64,000 nucleotides of DNA from Paractinoplanes rishiriensis (GTDB lineage Bacteria; Actinomycetota; Actinomycetes; Mycobacteriales; Micromonosporaceae). The stretch covers positions 62,001-126,000 of the forward strand of contig NZ_BOMV01000056.1 in the NCBI RefSeq assembly GCF_016862375.1, written 5' to 3'. The notes beneath the pieces are model-generated. The model saw nothing but the letters and a program-made list of their open reading frames with translations, was not told where the DNA came from and searched no databases. This document shows positions 8,433 to 16,098 of this stretch, in pieces (position 1 is the stretch's first letter; every line of letters begins with the position of its first letter). The translations under genes and the position numbers were made by a program.

Positions 8433-9527
8433 ATGGTCCTGGACGGCACCCTGCTGGTGCTCCTGTGGGGCACCGTCGCGGCCCGGGTACCGACGCTCTG
8501 GCGCGACGCCCGGCAGCGGGCGCTGTGGGCCAGCGTCCTGATGCTCGCCCTGGTCAAGACCGTCGTCCTGCCGCCGGTCGCGGCCGTGCTGGGCGTCCCG
8601 ATCCTGCCGCACCTGCTCGGTGTGGCCGCCGCGTACTTCCTGCTGCGGTTCGTCATGCTGGTCGCCGGCGCCCGGCACCGCCGCTGGCCGCTCGTCCTGG
8701 CGGCGGCCGTGCTGCTGGCGCTCGGCACGCTGGCCGCGGTGTCCGGGGGCATCGAGACCAGCGCCGAACTGCTCACCCGCGACCTGCCGCCGGCCACCGT
8801 GGCGTACTGGGTGGTGCTCGAGGCCTACCTGGGTGCCGTGCTGGCCACCACCACCGTGCTGTTCTGGACCGTTTCCCGGGAGGCACCCGCCGGCCTGGCC
8901 CGGCTCGGGCTGCGGGCGATCGCGGTGGGCGCCGCGCTGGTCGCCACCTATGCCGCGGCCAAGACCGGGATGATCATCGCGCGCGGCACCGGGACACCGG
9001 TGGACTTCCCGGCGATCGAGCCGGTGGCCCGGGATGTGCAGGCGGCGGGTTTCCTGCTCACGGTGGCCGGCGCCACGGTGCCGGCCAGCCGCCGGGCCCG
9101 CTCGGTCTGGGCGGCGTACCGCTCGCTGCTCGCGCTGCGGCCGCTCTGGACCGCGATGCGGGACGCGTTCCCCGAGGTCATCCTCTTCACCCCGCGGCGC
9201 GCGGTGATCGAACTGGCCGGGGTCGACGACGTGCACCTGCGGCTGTACCGGCGGGTGATCGAGATCCGGGACGGGATGCTGGCGCTGCGCCCCTACCTGC
9301 CGGCCGGCCCGCCCGCCGGCGACGACCCGGCGGCGGCCGAGGCCGCGGCGATCGCGCTGGCGCTGCGGCGCCGGGCGGACAGCGGGCCGGCGGACGGCCC
9401 GGAGGGTGCCTGGGCGGCGGTGGGCCCGGAGATGACCGACGAGGTGGCCTGGCTGAGCCGGGTCAGCCGCCAGTTCCGCCGGGTGCGTCGCGCTCCGCTT
9501 CCCAGACCTTGCGGATCAGCTCGTTGA
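8433..9527 (+). CDS. DUF6545 / MAB_1171c-type membrane protein
   Basis: 364-aa protein with an N-terminal half of about seven membrane helices (residues 1-220; for example LALVKTVVLPPVAAVLGV and IAVGAALVATYAAAKTGMII) and a cytosolic helical C-terminal half (SVWAAYRSLLALRPLWTAMRD..., then VHLRLYRRVIEIRDGMLALRPY). This is the pattern of the MAB_1171c 'putative transporter' family, whose function is unknown. It is typically found with XRE, ImmA-like and P450 genes, as here. A weak AGGA ribosome site straddles the right edge of the MITE. The last 65 bp overlap the 3' end of the opposing XRE gene. Confidence 0.85.
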   Translation: MVLDGTLLVLLWGTVAARVPTLWRDARQRALWASVLMLALVKTVVLPPVAAVLGVPILPHLLGVAAAYFLLRFVMLVAGARHRRWPLVLAAAVLLALGTLAAVSGGIETSAELLTRDLPPATVAYWVVLEAYLGAVLATTTVLFWTVSREAPAGLARLGLRAIAVGAALVATYAAAKTGMIIARGTGTPVDFPAIEPVARDVQAAGFLLTVAGATVPASRRARSVWAAYRSLLALRPLWTAMRDAFPEVILFTPRRAVIELAGVDDVHLRLYRRVIEIRDGMLALRPYLPAGPPAGDDPAAAEAAAIALALRRRADSGPADGPEGAWAAVGPEMTDEVAWLSRVSRQFRRVRRAPLPRPCGSAR

Positions 9528-9882
9528 TCGTCTCGCGGCCGCGTGGCGAGACGTCGGCGGCACGCAGCGCGATCTCGGTGACCCCGGCGTCCCGGATGGT
9601 CCGCAGCAACGCGAGCTGAGCGTCGACCTGCCGGGTCTGCTCGTCGTCCAGGAAATACGAGACGGGTACGCCGAAGTACCGGGCCAGCGCGGTCAGGTGC
9701 TGCACGGTCGGGTTGTCCCGGCGCCCGGTGCGCAGCTGCCAGATGTACGTGTGCGAGATCGGTACACCCTGCTGCGACCGGATCGCCTCGGCCACGGTCA
9801 TGTAGCTCGGCTCCGCCTGGCCGGTGGGCCGGACCTGACGGAACAGCCGGTCGAGCTTTTCGGCGATGGAGAAGGCGCCCAC
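9463..9882 (-). CDS. XRE-family helix-turn-helix regulator
   Basis: 139-aa DNA-binding protein. It begins FSIAEKLDRLFRQVRP, then an HTH region VAEAIRSQQGVPISHTYIWQLRTGRRDNPTVQHLTALARYFGVPVSYFLDD (SinR-type core ending in the usual 'YFGV..SYF'), and a helical C-terminus. GTG 9882 is chosen because AGGAGG lies 6 nt upstream; an in-frame ATG at 9909 has no ribosome site. It lies between, and is opposed to, the DUF6545 gene (65-bp 3' overlap) and is divergent from the P450. It is a likely local regulator and possible target of the ImmA-like protease (inference). Confidence 0.85.
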   Translation of the reverse strand: MGAFSIAEKLDRLFRQVRPTGQAEPSYMTVAEAIRSQQGVPISHTYIWQLRTGRRDNPTVQHLTALARYFGVPVSYFLDDEQTRQVDAQLALLRTIRDAGVTEIALRAADVSPRGRETINELIRKVWEAERDAPGGTGG

Positions 9883-10042
9883 CCACGCCCTCCTCCCCGC
9901 TGACGCCATGAGCAGGGGCGCACCCCGCGCACCCGTGCACATCCCCCGATGTAGGACGCCATAAACTGTGGTTGATGAAACCGCGCAAATCCTAAGCCAC
10001 GACCTCCCGCCGCTCAAGCCCTGCCCTTGTATGGTCGACCGT

Positions 10043-11254
10043 GTGGTGGACATTGTGGATGGACCCGAGGTCTCGGCCCTGCTCGGTGAGCTGACCACGC
10101 TGACCGGGCGGGACGATCCCTACCCCCGCTACCGGCGCCTGCGGGAGATCTCCCCGGTGGTCCGCGCCGACGACGGCGCCCTGGTGGTGACCCGGCACGC
10201 CGACTGCGCGGCGGTCGCCCGGGACGCCAGACTGGGCCACATGCCGGCGCACATGCTGGCCTTCGTCGGCCTGCCCGACTGGGAGCAGAGCCCGGCGCTG
10301 CGCCAGCTGTTCACCAGCATGCTGGCGCTCAACCCGCCCGACCACACCCGGCTGCGCCGGCTGGTCAGCTCGGCGTTCACGCCCCGGCGGGTGCAGGCGC
10401 TGCGGCCGGCGGTCGAGCGGATGGTCGACGACCTGCTCGACGGCCTGGACGGCGAGGCCGACTTCATCGCCTCGTTCGCGTTCCCGCTGCCGGTGAACGT
10501 GATCGGCGAGCTGCTCGGGGTGCCACCGGCCGACCGGCCGCCGTTCCAGTCGCTGGTCCGGGACTGGTCGCAGGTGATCGAGGTGATGACACCGGACGTG
10601 CTGGCCACCGCCGACCCGGCCGCCGCCACGATGCGCGAGATCCTCGGCGGGCTGATCGCCGAACGCCGCCGCGACCCGCGGGACGACCTGCTCAGCGCGC
10701 TGGTGGCCACCGAGGAGGGCGGCGACCGGCTCACCTCCGACGAGCTGGTCACCATGGCGGCGCTGCTGTTCGCGGCCGGTTTCGAGACCACCACCAACCT
10801 GCTGGGCAACGGCCTGGTGGCGCTGCTGGAGCACCCCGGCCAGGTGCCGGCGCTCGCCGCCGACCCGGCCACCGCGGTCGAGGAACTGCTGCGCTACGAC
10901 TCGCCGGTGCAGATCGTCGGCCGGGTGGCCTGGGAGCCGACCACGATCGGCGGTGCGGCCATGGAACCCGGTGACCGGGTGGTGGCGTACCTCGGTGCCG
11001 GCAACCGCGACCCGGAACGCTTCGCCGACCCGGACCGGCTCGACCTGTCCAGGACGGACAACGCGCCGCTGTCGTTCGGCGGGGGCATCCACTACTGCCT
11101 GGGCGCGCCGCTGGCCCGGCTGGAGGCACAGGTGGCGTTCCCGGCGCTGCTGCGGCGTTTCCCGGCGCTGGAACTGGCCGGCCGGCCGGTGCGGCGGGAC
11201 AGCCTGACCATTCGCGGCTACACCGAGTTGACCGTGAACTTCAGCGAAAAATAA
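10043..11254 (+). CDS. Cytochrome P450 (bacterial class I type)
   Basis: About 403-aa soluble haem monooxygenase. The I-helix oxygen-binding motif is AAGFETT (about residues 248-254), the K-helix ExxR is EELLR, and the haem-binding loop is FGGGIHYCLG with the thiolate ligand Cys352. The substrate is unknown. No ferredoxin or reductase gene is adjacent. TATGGT lies 7 nt before GTG 10043 and there is no ribosome site, so I prefer a leaderless start there; ATG 10031 is in frame but overlaps that -10 box. It is divergent from the XRE gene, which suggests shared control. Confidence 0.9.
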   Translation: MVDIVDGPEVSALLGELTTLTGRDDPYPRYRRLREISPVVRADDGALVVTRHADCAAVARDARLGHMPAHMLAFVGLPDWEQSPALRQLFTSMLALNPPDHTRLRRLVSSAFTPRRVQALRPAVERMVDDLLDGLDGEADFIASFAFPLPVNVIGELLGVPPADRPPFQSLVRDWSQVIEVMTPDVLATADPAAATMREILGGLIAERRRDPRDDLLSALVATEEGGDRLTSDELVTMAALLFAAGFETTTNLLGNGLVALLEHPGQVPALAADPATAVEELLRYDSPVQIVGRVAWEPTTIGGAAMEPGDRVVAYLGAGNRDPERFADPDRLDLSRTDNAPLSFGGGIHYCLGAPLARLEAQVAFPALLRRFPALELAGRPVRRDSLTIRGYTELTVNFSEK

Positions 11255-11256
11255 GG

Positions 11257-11298
11257 GCGCCGCTGCGAATTCCACGGGGGAAGAACTCGCAACGGCGC
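11257..11298. terminator. Possible bidirectional terminator
   Basis: GCGCCGCTGCGA pairs with TCGCAACGGCGC (one mismatch) between the convergent P450 and lipoprotein genes. No U-tract, so modest confidence. Confidence 0.4.
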
Positions 11299-11331
11299 AC
11301 GCCGAACATTAGACGAACTACGGCCGACTGT

Positions 11332-12024
11332 CTATCCCACGCGTTGCACAACTGTCCCGAGGAGCCGTTTCCAGTCGCCGTCGAAAGTGGGCGACGGACT
11401 GGCGGTGTTCAGGCGATAGATCGCGTACGCATCGACGAGCACCACATTCTTGGTGCTCACGACGGCGACCGCGGTGTCGGCGGTGCCGGGGTGCGCGGCG
11501 TCGTACGACTTGTGCCGGACCGCCACGAAGCCCTTCCAGCCGCGCTCGTCCAGTTCCTGGATGGCGACGGTCTCGACGTACGCCGGCTCGTTGCGGTCGT
11601 TGGTGACGGCGGCCGGCACCGAGTATCTGGCGAGGCAGGTCTGCGCGACCGCGCGCAGCGCCGACTGGGCGACCTCGGCCAGCGTCTCGTCCGGGAAGAT
11701 CAGGGCGGTCTGCTCGAGCGTCTGCGCGCCGGCGTCGCCCTCGTCGACCAGCGGCGCGGACACGACCTCGGCGGCCGGTGGCACCTCGGGCGGCGTGGTG
11801 GTGCCGCCGCAGATGCTGACCAGCCGCTGCGGGTCGGCGCTGCGGGTCGGGGTGCCCCAGGTGGGACCGACCTCCTCGGCCCGCAGCAGCGCACCGCGCA
11901 TGGTGGTCACGGAGATGAGGCCGTCGTTGTCCGGCGCCGTGTCGTCGCCAGAGCACCCGGCGGCCGCGGCCAGCGCACAGACGGCGGTGACGGCGGCGAG
12001 GGCCGCTCTCCCGGTCGTGAACAT
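11332..12024 (-). CDS. Secreted lipoprotein of unknown function
   Basis: 230-aa protein with a lipoprotein signal peptide ending AAAAGC (Cys about residue 23), then an acidic SGDDTAPDNDG tether. The mature part (LRAEEVGPTWGTP..., later VSICGGTT and RAVAQTCLARYSV) contains two cysteines that could form a disulfide. The layout recalls actinobacterial sensor-type lipoproteins such as the PknH extracellular domain family, but I cannot confirm that. ATG 12024 is chosen to give a normal signal peptide. It is divergent from glcD and convergent with the P450. Confidence 0.7.
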   Translation of the reverse strand: MFTTGRAALAAVTAVCALAAAAGCSGDDTAPDNDGLISVTTMRGALLRAEEVGPTWGTPTRSADPQRLVSICGGTTTPPEVPPAAEVVSAPLVDEGDAGAQTLEQTALIFPDETLAEVAQSALRAVAQTCLARYSVPAAVTNDRNEPAYVETVAIQELDERGWKGFVAVRHKSYDAAHPGTADTAVAVVSTKNVVLVDAYAIYRLNTASPSPTFDGDWKRLLGTVVQRVG

Positions 12025-12155
12025 CGGGCCATCTTTGCAGAAGCTCACGCCGCGTCCACATGACGCCACCTTTCGGCACGCAGGGTAACTGGATGACCAG
12101 CCCCGGGTCAGCGGGATAGGTTGGCCGGGAGGCGTCGGCGCTGAGGAGGCCCACG

Positions 12156-13613
12156 GTGACCGTGATCGATGCGCTTGCCGGGCGGCTGCGCGCCGCCCTG
12201 GGCCCGGACCTGGTGGTCACCGACCGGCAGGAGCTGCGCACGTACGAGTGCGACGGCCTGGCCCACTACAAGGTGATCCCGGCCCTGGTGGTGCTGCCGC
12301 AGACCACCGAGCAGGTGGCCGCCGTGGTCCGCGCCTGCGTCGACTGCGAGATCCCGTTCGTGGCCCGCGGCTCGGGCACCGGGCTGTCCGGCGGCGCCCT
12401 GCCGCACGCCGACGGGGTGCTGATCGTGACCGCGCAGATGCGCCGGATTCTCGCCGTCGCGCCCGCGGACGAGCGGGCCGTGGTGCAGCCCGGGGTGATC
12501 AACCTCCAGGTCACCCGGGCCGCGGCCCCGCACGGCTACTACTACGCGCCCGACCCGTCCAGCCAGCAGATCTGCTCGATCGGCGGCAACGTGGCGGAAA
12601 ATTCGGGCGGCGCGCACTGCCTCAAGTACGGCTTCACCACCAACCACGTGACCGGCCTCGAGGTGGTGACCCCGGACGGCGAGGTGGTGCGGCTCGGCGG
12701 CGGCCGGGCGCTCGACCCGCCGGGGTACGACCTGCTCGGCGCGTTCGTCGGGTCGGAGGGCACGCTCGGGGTGGCCACCGAGGTCACCGTGCGGCTCACC
12801 GCGGTGCCCGAGTCGGTGCGCACGCTGCTGGCCGCGTTCCACGGCATCGACCAGGCCGGCGCCGCCACCTCGGCGATCATCGCGGCCGGCGTGGTGCCGG
12901 CCGCGGTCGAGATGATGGACGCGCTCGCCATCGAGGCCGCCGAGAGCGCGGTGGCCTGCGGCTACCCGCCCGGCGCGGCGGCCGTGCTGATCGTCGAGCT
13001 GGACGGTCCGGCCGCCGAGGTAGCCGCCCAGTTCGACGAGGTGACCCGGCTGTGCGGCGCGAACGGCGCGTTCGAGATCCGGATCGCGGCCGACGACGCC
13101 GAGCGCCAGCTGTTCTGGAAGGGCCGCAAGTCGGCGTTCGCGGCGGTGGGCCGGATCAGCCCGGACTACATCGTGCAGGACGGCGTGATCCCGCGGACCG
13201 CGCTGCCCGAGGTGCTGCGCCGGATCGACGAACTGGCCGCCGCCAACGGGGTGCGGGTGGCCAACGTGTTCCACGCCGGCGACGGCAACCTGCACCCGCT
13301 GGTGCTGTTCGACGACGCGATCGAGGGCGCCGCCGCGCGGGCCGAGGTGGCGTCGGCCGCCATCCTCGACCTGTGCATCGAGTACGGCGGGTCGATCACC
13401 GGCGAGCACGGGGTGGGCGCCGACAAGGCGAAACACATGCCGCGCATGTTCACCGACGACGACCTGGACACCATGCAGCTGCTGCGCTGCGCGTTCGACC
13501 CGGGCGGCCTGGCCAACCCCGGCAAGATCTTCCCGACCCCGCGGCTGTGCGGCGAGCGGCCCGGCCGGCGGCAGGCCGGCGACAACCGCTGGCCGGGCGT
13601 GGAGGTCTTCTGA
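12156..13613 (+). CDS. glcD: Glycolate oxidase FAD-binding subunit GlcD
   Basis: 485-aa flavoprotein oxidising glycolate (or D-lactate/2-hydroxyacids) to glyoxylate. The FAD-binding PCMH domain has PFVARGSGTGLSGGALP and SIGGNVAENSGGAHCLKYG. The C-terminal FAD-oxidase domain has NVFHAGDGNLHPLVLFD and SITGEHGVGADK, with the metal/substrate histidines. GTG start with GAGGAGG 6 nt upstream. First gene of a three-gene operon; its TGA overlaps the glcE start (TGATG). D-lactate dehydrogenase is the alternative for the family, but the glcE and glcF partners favour glycolate. Confidence 0.95.
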   Translation: MTVIDALAGRLRAALGPDLVVTDRQELRTYECDGLAHYKVIPALVVLPQTTEQVAAVVRACVDCEIPFVARGSGTGLSGGALPHADGVLIVTAQMRRILAVAPADERAVVQPGVINLQVTRAAAPHGYYYAPDPSSQQICSIGGNVAENSGGAHCLKYGFTTNHVTGLEVVTPDGEVVRLGGGRALDPPGYDLLGAFVGSEGTLGVATEVTVRLTAVPESVRTLLAAFHGIDQAGAATSAIIAAGVVPAAVEMMDALAIEAAESAVACGYPPGAAAVLIVELDGPAAEVAAQFDEVTRLCGANGAFEIRIAADDAERQLFWKGRKSAFAAVGRISPDYIVQDGVIPRTALPEVLRRIDELAAANGVRVANVFHAGDGNLHPLVLFDDAIEGAAARAEVASAAILDLCIEYGGSITGEHGVGADKAKHMPRMFTDDDLDTMQLLRCAFDPGGLANPGKIFPTPRLCGERPGRRQAGDNRWPGVEVF

Positions 13614-14731
13614 TGACCGCGCTCGACGACCTGGCCCGCCCGGCCGGCGACGACGACGCGGTCGGCGGCGTGCCGGCCCGGCTGGTGGCCGCGCCGGCGT
13701 CGACCGAGGAGGCGGCCGCGCTGGTGGCCGCGGCCCGCGGCCTGACCGTGGTGGTGCGCGGCGCCGGCACCAAAATCGGCTGGGGCCGGCCGCCGCGCGC
13801 ACTCGACCTGATCGTCGACACCCGCCGGCTGGCCGGCGTGGTCGAGCACGCGGCCGGCGACCTGATCACCGTGGTCCGGGCCGGCACCCCGCTCGGCGAC
13901 CTCGACCTGGGACACCAGCTGCTGGCACTGGACGGCCCGGCCGGGGCCACCGTCGGCGGCACGGTGGCGGCCAACACCAGCGGGCCGCGCCGGCTGCACT
14001 ACGGCACCGCCCGCGACCTGCTGATCGGCATCACCGTGGTGCGGCCGGACGGCCGGATCACCAAGTCCGGCGGCAAGGTGGTCAAGAACGTCGCCGGGTA
14101 CGACCTCGGCAAGCTCTACACCGGCTCGTACGGCACCCTCGGTCTGATCACCGAGTGCGTGTTCCGGCTGCACCCGCAGCCGCAGTCGCAGGTGTACGTG
14201 CGGGCTCAGGCTCCGGCCGCGGACGCCGCCAAGGTCCGCACGGCCCGGGTGGCGCCGGCCGCGATCGAGGTGGACAGCCGCAGCGGTGAGCTGGCGGTGC
14301 TGGTCGAGGGCACCGCGGACGGCGCGCGGGACCGGGCCGGCACGGTGGCCGAGCTGCTCGGCGGCGACATCGCCGAGACACCCCCGCCGTGGTGGGGTGC
14401 CGACCCGTGGGAGCCCGGCGGGATCGGGATGAAGCTGTCGGTGCCGCTGTCCGGAGTTCCTGACCTGGTCGCCGCCGGCGCGGCGATCCGCGGCTCGGCC
14501 GGCACCGGCGTGCTCTACGCGGCCGCCGCCGACGCCGCCGGGGTCGACGCGCTGCGCGAACGCTGCACCCGGCTGGGCGGGCACGCGATCGTGCTCACCG
14601 CTCCGGAGCACCTGATCGACGGCCTCGACGTGTGGGGACCGGTGCCCGGGCTCGACCTGATGCGCCGGGTGAAGGACCAGTTCGACCCGGAGCACCGCTT
14701 CGCGCCCGGCCGATTCGCGGGAGGCATCTGA
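13613..14731 (+). CDS. glcE: Glycolate oxidase FAD-binding subunit GlcE
   Basis: 372 aa, the smaller FAD-binding partner in the GlcDEF complex. The PCMH-type FAD domain shows VVVRGAGTKIGWGRPP, then ATVGGTVAANTSGPRRLHYG and KSGGKVVKNVAGYDLGKLYTG, all conserved in GlcE. The C-terminus ends LMRRVKDQFDPEHRFAPGRF, the usual closing motif. It is coupled to both neighbours by TGATG overlaps (13611-13615 and 14729-14733). Confidence 0.95.
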   Translation: MTALDDLARPAGDDDAVGGVPARLVAAPASTEEAAALVAAARGLTVVVRGAGTKIGWGRPPRALDLIVDTRRLAGVVEHAAGDLITVVRAGTPLGDLDLGHQLLALDGPAGATVGGTVAANTSGPRRLHYGTARDLLIGITVVRPDGRITKSGGKVVKNVAGYDLGKLYTGSYGTLGLITECVFRLHPQPQSQVYVRAQAPAADAAKVRTARVAPAAIEVDSRSGELAVLVEGTADGARDRAGTVAELLGGDIAETPPPWWGADPWEPGGIGMKLSVPLSGVPDLVAAGAAIRGSAGTGVLYAAAADAAGVDALRERCTRLGGHAIVLTAPEHLIDGLDVWGPVPGLDLMRRVKDQFDPEHRFAPGRFAGGI

Positions 14732-16098
14732 TGGTCGACTCGACCTGGGGCACCGGCGAGCCGCCCCGCGACGTGCTGGGGCCGGCGGTGGGCGAGCCGG
14801 CCTTCGACCACGACCATCCGCCGCGGGCCGAGCAGGTGGCCGACTGCGTGCACTGCGGCTTCTGCCTGCCGGCCTGTCCCACGTACGCGCTCTGGGGTGC
14901 CGAGGCCGACTCGCCCCGGGGCCGCATCTACCTGATGGGCCAGGGCCTCGGCGGCGAGCCGCTCAGCGACTCCATGGTCCGGCACTTCGACCGCTGCCTG
15001 GGCTGCATGTCCTGCGTGACCGCGTGCCCGTCCGGGGTGCGGTACGACCGGCTGATCGAGGACACCCGGGCCCAGGTGGAACGGCGGCACCGGCGCTCGC
15101 CGCGGGAGCGGGCACTGCGCGCGGCGATCTTCGCGTTGTTCCCCTATCCCCGGCGACTCCGGCTGCTCCGGGCGCCGCTTCGTGCGTACCAGAGCCTTGG
15201 TTTGCAGCGCCTCGTAGCCCGCACCGGCCTCCTGCCTCGACTGGCACCCACCCTCGCCACGCTGGAAGCGCTGGCACCGCGCCTGCGCGGGGTGCCGCGC
15301 CCACCCCGCCGCGTCCGGGCTCGCGGCACCCGGCGGGCCGTGGTGGGGATGCTGACCGGATGCGTGCAGAGCGCCTTTTTTCCGGACGTCAATGCGGCGA
15401 CCGTACGCGTCCTGGCCGCCGAGGGCTGCGAGGTGCTGATCCCGCCGGGGCAGGGCTGCTGCGGGGCGCTGAGCGTGCACAACGGACGCCGGGACGAGGC
15501 GCAGCGGTTCGCCCGGCGGCTGATCGACACGTTCGAGCACACCGGGATGGACTACTTCGTGGTGAACGCGGCCGGCTGCGGCTCGTCGCTGAAGGAGTAC
15601 GACGAACTGCTCGCCGACGATCCGGCCTACGCGAGCCGGGCGGCCGCCTTCACCGCCAAGGTGCGTGACCTGGCCGAACTGCTGCACGAGCTGGGGCCGG
15701 TGGCCGAACGGCACCCGCTGCCGGTGACGGTCGCCTACCACGACGCCTGTCATCTCGGGCACGCGCAGGGCATCCGGGCCCAGCCACGCGCCCTGCTGCG
15801 CGGCATCCCCGGCCTCGACCTGCGCGAGATAGCCGACCCGGAGATCTGCTGCGGGTCGGCCGGGATCTGGAACGTGCTGAACCCGGCGCCGGCCGCCGAA
15901 CTGGGCGACCGGAAGGCGGCGAACGTGCTGGCCACCGGCGCCGACCTGCTGGTCACGGCAAACCCGGGGTGCCTCATGCAGGTGGCCGCCGCGGTCCAGC
16001 GGCACGGCGGAACGATAGCCCTGGCACACACCGCCCAGGTCCTGGATGCCTCCATCCGGGGCCTGGGCAGTGCGGCGCTGGTGCCCCCTAATGGATAG
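14731..16098 (+). CDS. glcF: Glycolate oxidase iron-sulfur subunit GlcF
   Basis: 455-aa electron-transfer subunit. Two 4Fe-4S motifs near the N-terminus: CVHCGFCLPACP (about residues 35-46) and CLGCMSCVTACP (about residues 90-101). Two CCG domains follow, each with a Cys-rich signature: CCGALSVHNG and CCGSAGIWNVL. It passes electrons from the GlcD/GlcE flavins to the quinone pool at the membrane. The gene end overlaps the opposing PL11 gene by 11 bp. No glcB (malate synthase) or glcC regulator is seen nearby. Confidence 0.95.
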   Translation: MVDSTWGTGEPPRDVLGPAVGEPAFDHDHPPRAEQVADCVHCGFCLPACPTYALWGAEADSPRGRIYLMGQGLGGEPLSDSMVRHFDRCLGCMSCVTACPSGVRYDRLIEDTRAQVERRHRRSPRERALRAAIFALFPYPRRLRLLRAPLRAYQSLGLQRLVARTGLLPRLAPTLATLEALAPRLRGVPRPPRRVRARGTRRAVVGMLTGCVQSAFFPDVNAATVRVLAAEGCEVLIPPGQGCCGALSVHNGRRDEAQRFARRLIDTFEHTGMDYFVVNAAGCGSSLKEYDELLADDPAYASRAAAFTAKVRDLAELLHELGPVAERHPLPVTVAYHDACHLGHAQGIRAQPRALLRGIPGLDLREIADPEICCGSAGIWNVLNPAPAAELGDRKAANVLATGADLLVTANPGCLMQVAAAVQRHGGTIALAHTAQVLDASIRGLGSAALVPPNG

